Source of the DNA: Diaporthe sp. PMI_573 | Taxonomy: Eukaryota; Ascomycota; Sordariomycetes; Diaporthales; Diaporthaceae | NCBI GenBank assembly: GCA_021399435.1 | Contig: JAJTUP010000011.1 | Coordinates: 1,054,001 to 1,118,000 of the forward strand | DNA: 64,000 nt | Direction of reading: 5' to 3' | Part shown: positions 12,753 through 23,956 of the stretch, piece by piece | How the letters are laid out: the number at the start of each line of letters is the position of its first letter | Numbering within the stretch: position 1 is the first letter of the stretch | Notes under the pieces: generated by a model | What the model saw: the letters and a program-made list of their open reading frames with translations, nothing else | What the model was told of the DNA's origin: nothing | The model's database searches: none | Position numbers and translations under genes: made by a program

Positions 12753-15018
12753 GAGATGAGCGCGGTTTGAATCAAGGTTCCAGCTTTCCTCAATATATAT
12801 AGATCAGGAAGTCCCACCCTTTTTAGTAGTGAGACGTCTCTAGAAATTATCCACGCAGCTTTGGACGAGCTCCTAGATCAGGTTCCCTCAAGCCAATCTA
12901 TATTAATAGGCTCTCATGCCTTGACTACTGGAACATGGTAAATTGTGTCGTATCTAACCTTGAAACAGCTCAAATCCTTGCACTTTTGGAGAATGAATTC
13001 TTTTCGAGCTCGACCATTCCCCCAGACCTGAACGCATGCATGCATGCGAGATCGCGCCAACCCTGGTGATGAAGACCCTCCAAAGCACTTTCTAAAGTAT
13101 GTAGAGCCCGGCCTGACCGTACATGATGTTGCTGATTGCATGAATAGATCAATTCAAAAGAAATTCGGTCATTCAGCATTTTCTTGGAGATCCAATCCTC
13201 GGAAATATCGTCCATATTGACGCGGTCAGGGTCATTCTGTCAACCTCATGTCAGTACATATCAAAAATCTCAAATCCGCTGATTTTAGTCTTTATAACTA
13301 GCAGAAAAATAAGATTTCCATAATTCCGTACTACTGTAGCTTCCGATAGGTCATTTATATTCAAGCCGAAACGGAGCCAATGAGTAGTTAAGTTGGGGAT
13401 AAGTATAGAAAAGAAAAGAGTTGGACTTTTTTTTATCTCTATGTTAGGTGCTGATAGACATTATTTTACACGATGTCAGGGTTGACACTGTGTTAACCAC
13501 TCTTTGCGTTATATATATTATATGTATTTGAAATAATTTTAAAAGTCTGCTTATATTTCAACAGACTTTCGCTATTAATTTCAAAGGCTTGTACAATACA
13601 TTCAAATACCACCCTCCCCCTGGTAGGATGTGTGGGCTTTCACCTCGCCATTGATTTCCACCCAGCTTTGGCTTCAAGTCGACTCTTTACGACTTGGTCG
13701 AGTATTTTTGTTTAGACTTTGAGACAGGTTTTGCGAGTTTGCACACGAAGCCGTGTTGCTGTCGTCAAAGACTGGAACTGAAACGTGAGGACTATAGATT
13801 ATTGATTGACGCAGTAACTTTGCAGGTGGCGAACGTGACTCGGTCGAGCGGCAACTAAGAGCTATGTAAGAGACGTATATGGCCGTGGATAGATGCGCAC
13901 TCATTGTATAGGTAGGAGCCATTGGGATGATGCCAAAGTCCAAGCAGAAAAGCTGGAGACCTAAGTTTTGGGAATGTAAGTATGTATAGAGTTGAGGGCT
14001 ATTCCCTTTGCGTGAATGATCTCCAGAAAAGGTACCTTGCGCACTATCTTGGTCCTGCGGGATTACGAGGGTTTGTGGAAATTCAGAAGTGAAAAGGTGA
14101 CGAATTCTATCGGCCTATTTGAAGGGCGAGGGAGGTTCCTATTTGTATTTCGGTCCATATTCCCTAGCAAAATGCTAGCGAGTCAGGACTTCTCAACAGT
14201 TCATCATCTCGAGGACCGTTCGCCACTATTCCTAGTTAAATAAATAGATGACGTATAATTCAACATGGTTGGATATAGGAGACCGGCGGGCTCGAAGTTC
14301 AGCTTATTCCTCTCTGCCAACATAGTAAGTTGGTCGACTGGAGGTGGTCGTCGTCTCGATAAACAAGGTACAGCTTGTCTTGTCTTCGAATTGACTCTGG
14401 AATGGCAAAAGTAGGCTATCTATACCTAAAATCGACTAGTGGGCCACGCCTCTGTACTCCCGAGCCAGGCCTTACTCGTCTTGGCTTGGATAGCATTTCT
14501 TACTTGAGCAACAACTGCTCAATTCAACGTGAAAATCATACCGGTTTGTATAGGAGCACAGGCTGACATACCGATCGACTACTGAGAACAATTGAGGTTT
14601 TGCATAACTTTCATCTGGCTGTTTCAATACAGGTGAACCTGCGGTCGCCCGCTTGCGTGGATTCAACAGCCCCACGAACTCCTGATTGAATACAGGGACT
14701 CTAAGCACCTGGCCTTCGTTCATGTATTTATATAAGATTATTACCTGTGAAAATAGACCATGATCATGTGAAGACGGCACCAGGGGTCGCGGTTTTACTT
14801 CTGCCTCTGTTGCCTTTCGTGATGTCTCCAATCATTCGTGGTTGTTCTGCGTTGCTCTTCCACCACACTGTAACAGTTGAAGATCGTGACTTTTCTTCTG
14901 GACTAGGATTTCAAGCATTCAATATGATCGATCTCGACTGGAGTATCAAATGAAGACACAGAATTTGCTCTCTCATTTCCTCACTTCCAAAAAGGCTCGC
15001 GATCTAACGAACTGAACC
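12753..15018. other. Intergenic, partly AT-rich
   Basis: About 2.3 kb between convergent genes. The part at 13250-13600 is AT-rich (runs such as TATATATATTATATG) and may be an old repeat remnant. No coding frame with a domain signal was found. Confidence 0.45.
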
Positions 15019-17202
15019 TCAAGCACCATCGACAGGCGATTTGATCGAGACCATGACATCACTATTGTATCCCGACTTTGAGTCTAGGCTGACGGCCTGG
15101 CCCTCTGAGTCGACACCAACGCCTTGTATCACATCTCCTGAAGCAGCAACTGTAATTTCCTCATCATTGACCGGTGGGGAGAAGAGCTTGCGGCCTTCGA
15201 AGGTCCACGCAAGGCCCATTGCTATGCCAAAAACGCTCATGACCAAAATCGTATAGTTCATAGTGAGGCTTGTTACTGGAGAAGATTGAGGAATCTGGGC
15301 CAAATTGTCAGAATTAATTCAAATCATTGTCTCAAGAAGTCGACTTACAAAGCAAACGATTGTGACCAGGACAGAATAGGCGACGGAGACGACGTAAATC
15401 GGTGCCGAAAAGATCCCAAAGTTCCAGCGGTCGCTCTTGGGCAAAAGCTCCCCACTAGTGACTAGAAGTACCATGGCAGGTGCTCCTGTGAGAACCCCCC
15501 CTGTTAACTTCGTGGTCCATGATGCATAGGGCGAAGCTCAAAGGGCCAGGGTGTCCTTACCGAAGCTGATGATCATACATACTCCTTGAGCGCCAATTAT
15601 TGCGTTGAATGCCGCGTTGGAGAAGAGATATCTGGAGGGTGTGAGTGTTGTCAAGAAATTAAGAGCGACAATGGGAGTGCTCACATGAGACCCACGAAAG
15701 CTACGACTGCTGAGGGCACATTGATCGACCAGAAGGGCAGATTGGTGCCGGCAGCCATCTCAGTAAGCCTGGAAGAGCGTCAGTATCAGGAGACACGGGC
15801 TGGAGTATATGGATATATCCTTGTGCAGCATACTTTGAGTTCCAAAATAGGCCACCGTCTCGGGCAAATGCATATCCCTGCCTGCTCATGGCCACGGCAC
15901 TTCCCAAGGCCGAGGTCCCATTATTGACGATGAGGATGACACACAGTACAATGGAGGCAGCGTTACTACCAGTTCCAAGCCTTATAAGTTCCAGTACGGG
16001 CACCCTGTTACGCATCGGTAAGCTTCTTTTATCTTTTTATCGGGCCATCCTGGTGTCAGGTAATTATCAGACATACCCAGTGGCGCTGTTCCTAACCGCG
16101 CTGAGATCGGTGATGGAGAATCCCAGCACCAGGATCCATACAACACCCACGAAGAATTGCGAAATAATCACAATTAGCAGGATTCGAGGGAGATGGCGTC
16201 GAGGCTGAGGGATCTCCTCCGCCAAATGGGTCGGCCCATCCAAGCCCATTAGTGTGGCAAAGCTGTTGAACAGACCCAGTACTACAGAAAGACCAGTGGA
16301 GTCATATCTATTTATGCCTCTTAGTCATAGCCAACAGATTAACGGGGAATAAACGTCACATACCCAGTTTCGTTGTTCAGATCAACAAACACAGACCGTG
16401 CGCTCGCTTTGGGAGCCTTGACAAGAAGGGCTATGGTGTAAGCAACGAACCCCAATGCAGTAGCGTAGCCTAAGACAGTCCATGTCAGTCTGTTTAGATT
16501 CAAAAACTCTGAAGCGCTCGAGTTAGTTGTGGACGGCATAGGGTAAACCAACATCCAAAAAGCTCCAGTGTGGGGATACTCTTGAGGCTTCGAAGATTTA
16601 CCGCCCAGCAGGTGAAGGCGACGGCCATGTATAGCAGAAAGAGCTGCCACCTGGTGGTCACAGCGAATTCGGGGTTGCATAGATTAATTAACGACATTAC
16701 TAGTGTCGCAACGATTGCGCAACAAGCAGCATGTGTAAAGATCCAGCCGAAGTAGTTCAGCCAGCCCAGAGGATAGGCAACTTGGCGCCTGTATTTCTTA
16801 GGCACCAAGAAACACGAGTAATGATAGGCGCCACCTGTATTCCTATTTTTAGCATGTGTTCATTCGGTGTTGAAGCCCCTCGAGGTGTGGTACAAACCGG
16901 CTGTGGAGAATCTCGAGGCGCACTGAGCCAAGGTCAAAACGATGCACAGAACGGCGGCACTCGATCCGATGCTAAGTCCATATCCTCTCAGTATTGCAAA
17001 TCCATTTTTGCAGCCCATTGGAGAATTTGCCAAGGAGAACTTACAAGCCATAGAGAAGCACCGGAAGGCCTCCTGCGGAGAGACCGACGAACAGGATGAA
17101 GGACAAGCCACCGAAGACGTTAAGAGTCAACCAGCCGAGGCTGACTGCACTCCAAAGCCCGAAGGTGTCTTCTAGGGCGTTTCCGGCTTGGATGGTGGGC
17201 AT
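15019..17202 (-). CDS. Amino-acid/choline-type permease (APC family), ten exons
   Basis: Exons from the 5' end: 17045-17202, 16898-16971, 16602-16834, 16364-16506, 16077-16307, 15834-16004, 15685-15768, 15561-15631, 15349-15485, 15019-15294; about 525 residues. Family signatures appear across joints: FGLWSAVSLGW in TM1, YGFIGSS, FSTAGGAYHY, LDGPTHLAEEIPQPRR (an amino-acid permease loop resembling fungal GABA and choline carriers), SRQGYAFARDGGL, and PVTSLTMNYTILV near the end. Nine introns are an unusually high number. All joints are canonical except that between exons 3 and 4: the conserved segment ending IPTLE cannot be joined in frame to FLNLN by any GT-AG pair, and only a longer intron starting GTAAAT and ending CAGAG keeps the frame, at a cost of about 13 residues. 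The carrier probably imports an amino-acid-like or quaternary amine at the plasma membrane. It is divergent from the Zn2Cys6 gene. Confidence 0.85.
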
Positions 17203-18077
17203 TTTGATATCAAGGAAAATTGACCTCTATTTCTTGTGAAGGCATAGGTTCCCGACATTTCACCATTAATTACCGAGCCCGTGATGCAGGCAGGGCCTAT
17301 TAGTACTCAGACATGACAGTCTCGTAGATACAAAATACATCAAGCATTCATCCATTAACGAATATTGAAGCGAATCTCTGTTGTCGAGATAAGCGATTCC
17401 GGGCACGATGCGGAAAGATAGTGTTCACACAAATTAGCCCGGTGACTTCTGCGCGTGCTCCCCATCCTCCAGCAGCAAGTCTTTTCACGGCCCAACAATT
17501 GTTGAAACGCATTGCAGTCCTGGCGATAACGCACAGGTGCCGGCAAGCCGCATGCGCACAGAGTTGGGGTTGCTGGGTTCCCGTTCCCCACGCCGAGCAC
17601 CTAACTTCCAGTTCTTCCTGGGTCTTCTCCATTCATCTGTGCTTATCGCAGAAATTAGAAGTGGACATTGATTGGTCGTGCCAGTCTGTCAATCATCCTT
17701 GACGTTTTCCGAAGACCTGGTTAATGAGTCAAAGTGGCTGAAAGCGAAAGGTTAGGAAGATAACGAACTGTAAATGCGTGGCAGATTTGGCGCGATTCTC
17801 CTCTGGGTGCTTCAGTCGCACGCGCCATCTCTTCTCATTCGCCAGATGAGAGGTGGTTCGGAAATCCGGCTAGCTGGGAGCGAATCACAGAGGTGCGGTA
17901 ACTTTTACCCCTTTTGGGTCTCATAGGCTATCTCCACCGCCTTATCTATCGCCTAGATCCGTGCCTCAAATCCACAATGGTGATGGGTGAGCTAGAAGAT
18001 CCCGTCCGGAGTGTTGTGAATGCCGTCGATAACTGCTGAGTAGTTGCAGAGAAGCACTCACAGCTCATGCATGAGAG
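17203..18077. promoter_or_regulatory. Shared 5' region of permease and Zn2Cys6 gene
   Basis: An 875-bp non-coding stretch between divergent starts at 17202 (-) and 18078 (+). Both promoters must lie here. The short frames inside show no domain. The arrangement allows the factor to act on the permease, but no binding site was demonstrated. Confidence 0.5.
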
Positions 18078-20395
18078 GTGAAAATGATGCTCGGAAAGAG
18101 GTCCAGAAGTGGTTCGTGTTCCCTCTCCAAAGCTGCCGCTTTACGGCCACCCGATAAACTAACCGATGGACATTACCTAGGCTGCTGCACGTGCCGCAAG
18201 CGTCACCAGAAGTGTGACGAAACGAAGCCTGCTTGCTGGAACTGCCGATTACGGGGTGTGGAGTGCGGCGGCTATGGCATCAAGCTCACAGAGTTCACAG
18301 CCCATAGCGGTCGTGACGGCCAGATGGTGTCGAAAATGGTGAGCGGCTCATCCAGTAAAAGTCCCTCAGGCATCAGGCAGAGGGAGAGGGAGAGGGAGAG
18401 GGAGAGGGAGAGGGAGAGGGAGACGACGTCGCGCACAGCAAATCGAAGGAAGAGAGTGCCTCCTCGTGCTGATCAGACGTTCCGGGTCGAGCCAGCCCAG
18501 GCTTCTGGTTCCTCACCAATTCAATTCATTCATGAGCAGCCCTCAGAGCCAAGCCTTCGTCCCGCTTCTGGCAACACGCATCTTTCCAGCCAAGAGGTCG
18601 TCCCCGCCCGCCCACGCCCCAGTCATGACAACAATGAAGCGACAAGCCCGAGGTCGCCGAGGGCTTCAACAGCATCGACGACAACTGAGCTGATGCACAT
18701 ATTCAGTCCCAGAGAAGACCATGCTGGTGACGACGTCGATTTCCCAGTAGGCGATGGGCTTGACGAGCCATGGCCTGACAATTCTGGCCCGGGACAGCGG
18801 GATGCCCTACCAGTCACGCAGGGATTGGCCCCTTCTCCTTGGGCACAATTCGATGCCTACTTTGTCATGCCATCTTTTGAGATAGAAACGACTCCGGAAC
18901 CATTTGCTGTCGCTTCAAGCAGCTGTGCGCCTGCTGTAGTCGTGGAGGACGAGGAGCCTGAATCGGACGAGCAATCAATGAGAGCCATTGAAGAAGTATT
19001 CATGAACTACAATGAACCTGTACTGAGCCCACGGCCCAACGATCCATATGATCAGTATCTCTTTGGCCACTGTAAGTACTTCACCGCACGTAGATCATGC
19101 ATGCAACGGCTAATAGTCCGCGGAACAGACATGACCAACCTTTCACTGCGCTTGTACCCTGCCAACACAGTTGAGAATCCGTACCATGTGGTTTACGGAT
19201 CTATGGTGGCACAGTCGGATGTCATTCATAAGATGATACTATTCGCGTCAGCGCAGCACCTCGTCCAGCTCGGCCAACTGCCAAAATTTGCCATCCAACC
19301 ATACCGTGCGGCTATGCGGCAGTCCTTTCGGGATGCTCTTCGAAATCAGGGTGAGGCCTGGGTTTTGGGAGTGGCAGTGCTGCTCTCCATAGTGTTCGAT
19401 GTAAGTACCGGAATGTTTTATGTGTGATTAAAATATTCCCATTGACCAACTGACACCGCTCCAGGTGATAGGGACTGGTATGGATGGCTGGAGCTCCAAG
19501 CTCATCGGCTGTCGCCGCTTGCTCACCAGGGGCCTCTCGAAAGCAAAAGGGGCAATGCGCACTGGGCTGCAATGTGTGTTGCTGCAGTACAACTGGGATG
19601 TGATGATTGGTCGCGCTCTTATGAGGGGCTTACAGCCGTCAGCCTCCTTGGTCGAGTTGAAGTGCATCGACAAAGGTAGGACTATACCCCGTGATATTAA
19701 AAGCAGCTCTTTAGCGGATGCAACGTACTAACAAGCTCCCCCGATCTATAGACGAGGCTCCGGAACCCTTAGAACCCTTCGAGGACGGCGAGATGGCGGC
19801 GCACCAGTCGCGCTGGTGGAACAACCTCCCAGACTTCCGCATGCACCAGATCTTCCGCGAGGCGATCGACCTGTGTAGCACTGTCGACGAGCTCCGTGCC
19901 GCGCCGGACGGGCTGGAGGATCTGCTGAGGACCATGCCACTGGTTGCCGAGCTAGTCCAGAAGATTGAGACCTGGAAGCCAGATGTCTCCGAGGTGTCTC
20001 CTGAGCACGTGGATTCCGTCAAGCACTTCAATGGCGTGTGGAGGCAGGGTATGCTCTGTTATGTCTATCACGACATCTACTCGCTTGACTCGAGCAATGA
20101 GCGTATCCAGGCGTGCGTACAGGCGTCTTTGGAACCGCTGTCGAGCTTGTCATGGCTCCAGGCGGCGCTGTTTCCCATCTTCATGACTGCTGTGCATGCT
20201 CAGACCACAGAGGCTCGGGAGTGTTTCCAAACCGCGTTCACGAATATGCATCAGTCGCTGGCTTTTCAGGCCCCTCTTTCGCTGGCTCTGGTCTTGAAGA
20301 ATATTTGGGCACAATTGGACGAGAACAGGACGGGCAGAGTAAGATGGAGGGATATTGTCCAGGATATGGGCATGGAGCTGAACATCCTGTTATGA
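18078..20395 (+). CDS. Zn2Cys6 transcription factor
   Basis: Four exons (18078-19071, 19117-19400, 19465-19675, 19752-20395) give 710 residues. The binuclear zinc cluster is complete near residues 36-63 with spacing C-x2-C-x6-C-x6-C-x2-C-x6-C (Cys 36, 39, 46, 53, 56, 63) and includes basic CRKRHQKC. A linker rich in Ser/Pro/Arg follows, containing a perfect (Arg-Glu)n run encoded by a GAGAGG hexamer array. The remaining half looks like a fungal-specific factor domain of the Fungal_trans_2 type (for example DALRNQGEAWVLG, then RWWNNLPDFRMHQIFREAIDLC). Intron 1 is 45 bp, a multiple of three, so retention would not shift the frame; splicing gives the smoother alignment. The protein should act in the nucleus on a pathway gene set; the neighbouring permease and dioxygenases are candidates only. 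Confidence 0.88.
18379..18423 (+). repeat. Coding GAGAGG hexanucleotide array
   Basis: About seven uninterrupted copies of a GAGAGG/AGGGAG hexamer. It encodes alternating Arg-Glu within the transcription factor linker. Hexamer slippage keeps the frame, so length can vary between strains without breaking the gene. Confidence 0.9.
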
Positions 20396-20810
20396 GAAAC
20401 GGAAACTGCCAATGTTTCTCTACCTAGATGGCAACATTGAAGAAATCAAGCGTCGCACTGACAAACCTCAAACTGTGAGTAAATCAGAAATGCCCCGTTT
20501 TGCCCGCATGGCAAATACTTGTCTAGGAAAGTGACAAAATATAGCGCCGTGCCCATTCGCCTTATCCTATAGCTTTCTCCGAGCCGATGAGTTCAGCAAT
20601 CAAGCGCTTCCTCTTATTATGCCTTGCTTGAGGTTTCGCATCTCCTTGACACCTATCAACCTCAAAAACATGTCGAAATTCACACTCCCCTTCTGATAAG
20701 CAATCATTTTACATACTTGTAGTCGATGAACAATGAGTTGTTGTGAATTTAATAATTCTCAATGGCAGTGCTAATGATAGACGAACTCCCCGACATTCAT
20801 CCAACCCCAT
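20396..20810. other. Intergenic between convergent genes
   Basis: About 415 bp between the stop of the Zn2Cys6 gene and the stop of the minus-strand dioxygenase. No frame or structured element was recognised; 3' untranslated regions are expected. Confidence 0.5.
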
Positions 20811-21983
20811 TTATGCAGTAGTCTTGACCTCTTTTCCCGCAAATCCTCCGTACTTGAACGGGTCCTCCATGCTGCCCACCAGCGTGATGGGGTCCTTGAG
20901 GTCGACGTGGCCGCAGAAGGGCTCGCTGACGGAGTATCCCATCAAGGCCTGGACCTCCGGGTCATAGGTCCTGATAACGTCCTGCTCGACGGCGAGGTAC
21001 TGGTTCTCGTCGGCGCGCATAGCGCCGCGCGTCATGTGGCACGAGTAGATGATGCGGCGCTCAGGCGGGTTCGTCTTGTTCTCGCCTGCGCCGTGCCAAA
21101 TGCTGCCGATAATGAAGACGGCGTCGCCCTTGCTCATCTCGCACGTCGAGCACAGTGAGCGGTCCGACGGCCCGCAGATCGCCGCCTCGGGCCACTTGTG
21201 CGAGCCCACGATGACCTGTGTCGCGCCGTTCTCGAAGTTGGTGTCCTGGATAGCCAATGAAAAGCGCCTGTCAGAATCTGATACATCAAGATAATTTGAC
21301 TGAGATTTTGGATCTCACCACTCCAGCAACGAGAAGGCCTAGCAGAGAGCTCTCGCCACTTCCTTCGAGGTGCTCAAAGTGCTGCGCCATGTCATCGCGG
21401 TGTAGCTGCTGCGCTGTCGAGGGCGAGCCCCGATTAAATGCCTCTGATACAGCTAGGACGGGATTTGAAACTGTCTTGTATCGCTTGCCGTCACGGAAGA
21501 CGGTGCTGAGAGTCATGCCGTCAGCTCCTGTCTTCAAAGTTACTTTGCAGTGGCGGCACTGTTGGGCGTAAGTTGCTGGGGGCTTACTGTTCTTCCTTCA
21601 GGAGAAGCTTTGCTACCTCTCTGTATGTCGGGTGGTTGATGCATGTGTGCGCAAATGTGCGCGACTTGCCGGCGAAGCCACTGTGAATTTCAGAGCTTCA
21701 GCAAGGCACTACCCACATAAACTATAGCAGCACCTTCTTGGTTGTGAATAACCTACCTTAGGGGAGGATCTTTCGCATCGAAGAGCTTGCCCTCGTACTT
21801 GCCGAGCCTGCTGTAGTGGGGGTCTGCCTCGCGTTGAATCTGGTCGATCGCCTCATGGCTCACGAAATTCTTGACGATCACACCGCCGTCACGTCTGATG
21901 ATGTTGGCGATCTCCTCAGCGGGTGCTGAGGCGTCGATCTCGATCACTTCTGGGTTGTTTGCCTGGTGGGGAGGGTTGGGCAT
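20811..21983 (-). CDS. Phytanoyl-CoA-dioxygenase-like Fe(II)/2OG oxygenase
   Basis: Four exons (21757-21983, 21588-21680, 21319-21505, 20811-21245) give 313 residues with all phases matched. The exon 2/3 joint uses a CTCAG acceptor preceded by a CTGAC branch site. The metal ligands of the PhyH family are present: QLHRDD (His142 and Asp144) and GSIWHG (His220), followed by an arginine pair (ERR, near 232) that would bind 2-oxoglutarate. The conserved phrase ENGATQVIVGSHKW and the C-terminal ENQYLAVEQ lie in the expected order. Such enzymes hydroxylate or oxidise aliphatic or terpenoid substrates with O2 and 2-oxoglutarate in the cytosol or peroxisome. I see no clear peroxisomal signal (C-terminus KTTA). 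The substrate is unknown. It stands head to head with a degenerate paralogue at 22731. Confidence 0.87.
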
Positions 21984-22730
21984 GGTTGATATGTTAGATA
22001 TTGACGGATGCCGGAGAGAAGGTGCTAGTGAATGTTAATAGCAAATATGGACAATTATCAATTTAGAGACTTTGAGGTTGGGTCCTCCCAAATTATGGTA
22101 CTGTCTGTGGTGTTGGTTGGGTGATCTCTAGGTTGACAAGTCTGAATGCAAGTTCCCTATATATCATCAATTGATATGCCGCTGAAAATACTTCAGTATA
22201 ACTTATCACAAGGATACTATGAGGCTTTCTTTAGGGGATCACAGTTACTAGCCTATTACTCAACGTGTTGAGATCTGCAGACGAATGAAACCGAGGATAT
22301 CGAACGACGAGTGTGCCGGTCCTCGGCAACTTTTACCCTTTCGGGTTATGATAATGACAATCTGAGTCGCACTAACGTTACCGCGAGCCTCGACAAGCAC
22401 CATTTTAGAACAGCCATAATTTACAGAGAAGGAAAGCAGTATGTTTGATGTTGGTTGGATCAACTGGACGGATGCGCTGACTGCCTGGTTGTTTTGGTTA
22501 GCTATGCCGCGTCTACTGAGTCCAATTCGTCTTCATCTCCACTCATTACGCCGGTGGTAATGACCGTACAGTATCAACGACTTTTTTAAATCTGTCCAGA
22601 CTAATATAAGCTTCAAACGATGCTCGTTATCCCATACCAGTGAACTTGCCATTTATTCCCTCAGATATCTTCCACTTTCTCAATCACAGCACAACCTTTA
22701 TCAGTCCTTTCTGCCGTCTTTCATCTAAAG
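21984..22730. promoter_or_regulatory. Bidirectional promoter of the dioxygenase pair
   Basis: A 747-bp intergenic region between two divergent paralogous genes. It contains an AT-rich TATATATC near 22155 and a pyrimidine-rich tract (CCCTCAGATATCTTCCACTTTCTC) ahead of the plus-strand start. Shared regulation of both genes is likely by position, not shown. Confidence 0.5.
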
Positions 22731-23630
22731 ATGGCTCCCACAATGAAGCATTTCCCCGCCACGGCGGACCCTCATGATGTCCTTCAATATATCACTGCTG
22801 ATGGTGCTGTCGTGATTGAAGGGGCCGCTACCCGCGGCAGTATCGACACGATCTTGGAGGAACTAGGCAACGTACAAGGCGGAAGGACGTTTGGTCTTGC
22901 AGCCAAAAGTCAAACGTTCGCCACACAGCTTCTGGTGAACCCTCTTTACATTGACCTCGTGAAGCGTGTCCTTACATCCACGAGCATCATCTACTACGAA
23001 CAGGAGAGAACGGTTTCCACCTCCCACCCTCAGGTATCCCATACGTGCGTTCTGACGGCCGAGCCTGGATCAGCACCCTGGGGCCTCCGACGGCAGGATG
23101 AGTGCCACCACATCAGCCACCCCGCAAAACGTGAGGCTGATTTCGGCATCGTCTACGCTGCAACTGATGTTACCAAGGAGAACGGAGCGATCCGTGTCGT
23201 CATTGGGTCCAACAACTGGAAGGACGATCGTGACCCCACCGGCGAGGACGAATACCTGGTCGAGCTTCGCAAAGGTGACGCATTGCTCTGGTATGTCATA
23301 TACGGATTCCATAGAGCCACAAGATTTGCCAGGATTGCTGACGCCCGCACTAGTCTAGGATCAGTGTACTATGGACAGCTGAGCAACACGACCGACCAGC
23401 GCAGCATTCTCCTCAGTGCGTTCTCAACCCCGGGATATCGTCGTCAGGAAGAGAACCAGTATTTGGCGATTCCTTGGGAAATTGCTGAGAAGTACCCAAC
23501 ACCGGTACAGAAATTCCTTGGTTATTCAGTGAGCCGTCCTTATGGCGGCAGTGTCGAGCACATGGAGCCGCTAGAGTACTTCAAGGTCAAGGGGGATTGG
23601 TCGAAGTATATTCCTGTAGATCTAATTTAG
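22731..23630 (+). CDS. PhyH-like protein lacking the metal ligands (probable pseudoenzyme)
   Basis: The unspliced frame is 299 residues. A 63-bp intron (23291-23353, GTATGT donor, GCTGAC branch, CACTAG acceptor) gives 278 residues and a better alignment: KGDALLCLGSVYYG against KGDAVFIIGSIWHG of the neighbour. The fold is retained (ENGAIRVVIGSNNWK, ENQYLAIPWEI, GYSVSRP), but the iron-binding triad is not: HxD has become R120-R-Q122, and the distal histidine has become Tyr193. Both paralogues keep the C-terminal YSVS motif. The frame is intact and codon use resembles neighbours, so this is not a decaying pseudogene in sequence. It may be a partner or regulator of the active paralogue, or have a new non-iron function. 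Loss of ligands is seen directly; the role is inferred. Confidence 0.85.
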   Translation: MAPTMKHFPATADPHDVLQYITADGAVVIEGAATRGSIDTILEELGNVQGGRTFGLAAKSQTFATQLLVNPLYIDLVKRVLTSTSIIYYEQERTVSTSHPQVSHTCVLTAEPGSAPWGLRRQDECHHISHPAKREADFGIVYAATDVTKENGAIRVVIGSNNWKDDRDPTGEDEYLVELRKGDALLWYVIYGFHRATRFARIADARTSLGSVYYGQLSNTTDQRSILLSAFSTPGYRRQEENQYLAIPWEIAEKYPTPVQKFLGYSVSRPYGGSVEHMEPLEYFKVKGDWSKYIPVDLI

Positions 23631-23956
23631 CAAAAGACTGTCTCTGAAAATTCCACTTCAACGAATTATACTGCTCATTTCTTTATCCCGAGGTTGGCTT
23701 GAGAATAAAATCTTGTCTGTACCAAAACCACATTGATACAGCCAGCTGTTTGACTTCATGTGCCTAGATTTCAGCTCATCCAGCGTCTAGCCGATTTTGT
23801 AACCAGCACGATGCAACCATGCAGCCTGTTAGCTCCGACATCATCGGATTGCCCCCACTCTCCAGCCGCAAATCTTACCGGCACCTTCTCTTCACCGCGT
23901 CTCACACTTTTTCAACAACAAACGTTATCGCTTACACATGAAGAGCCGCTTTGAGT

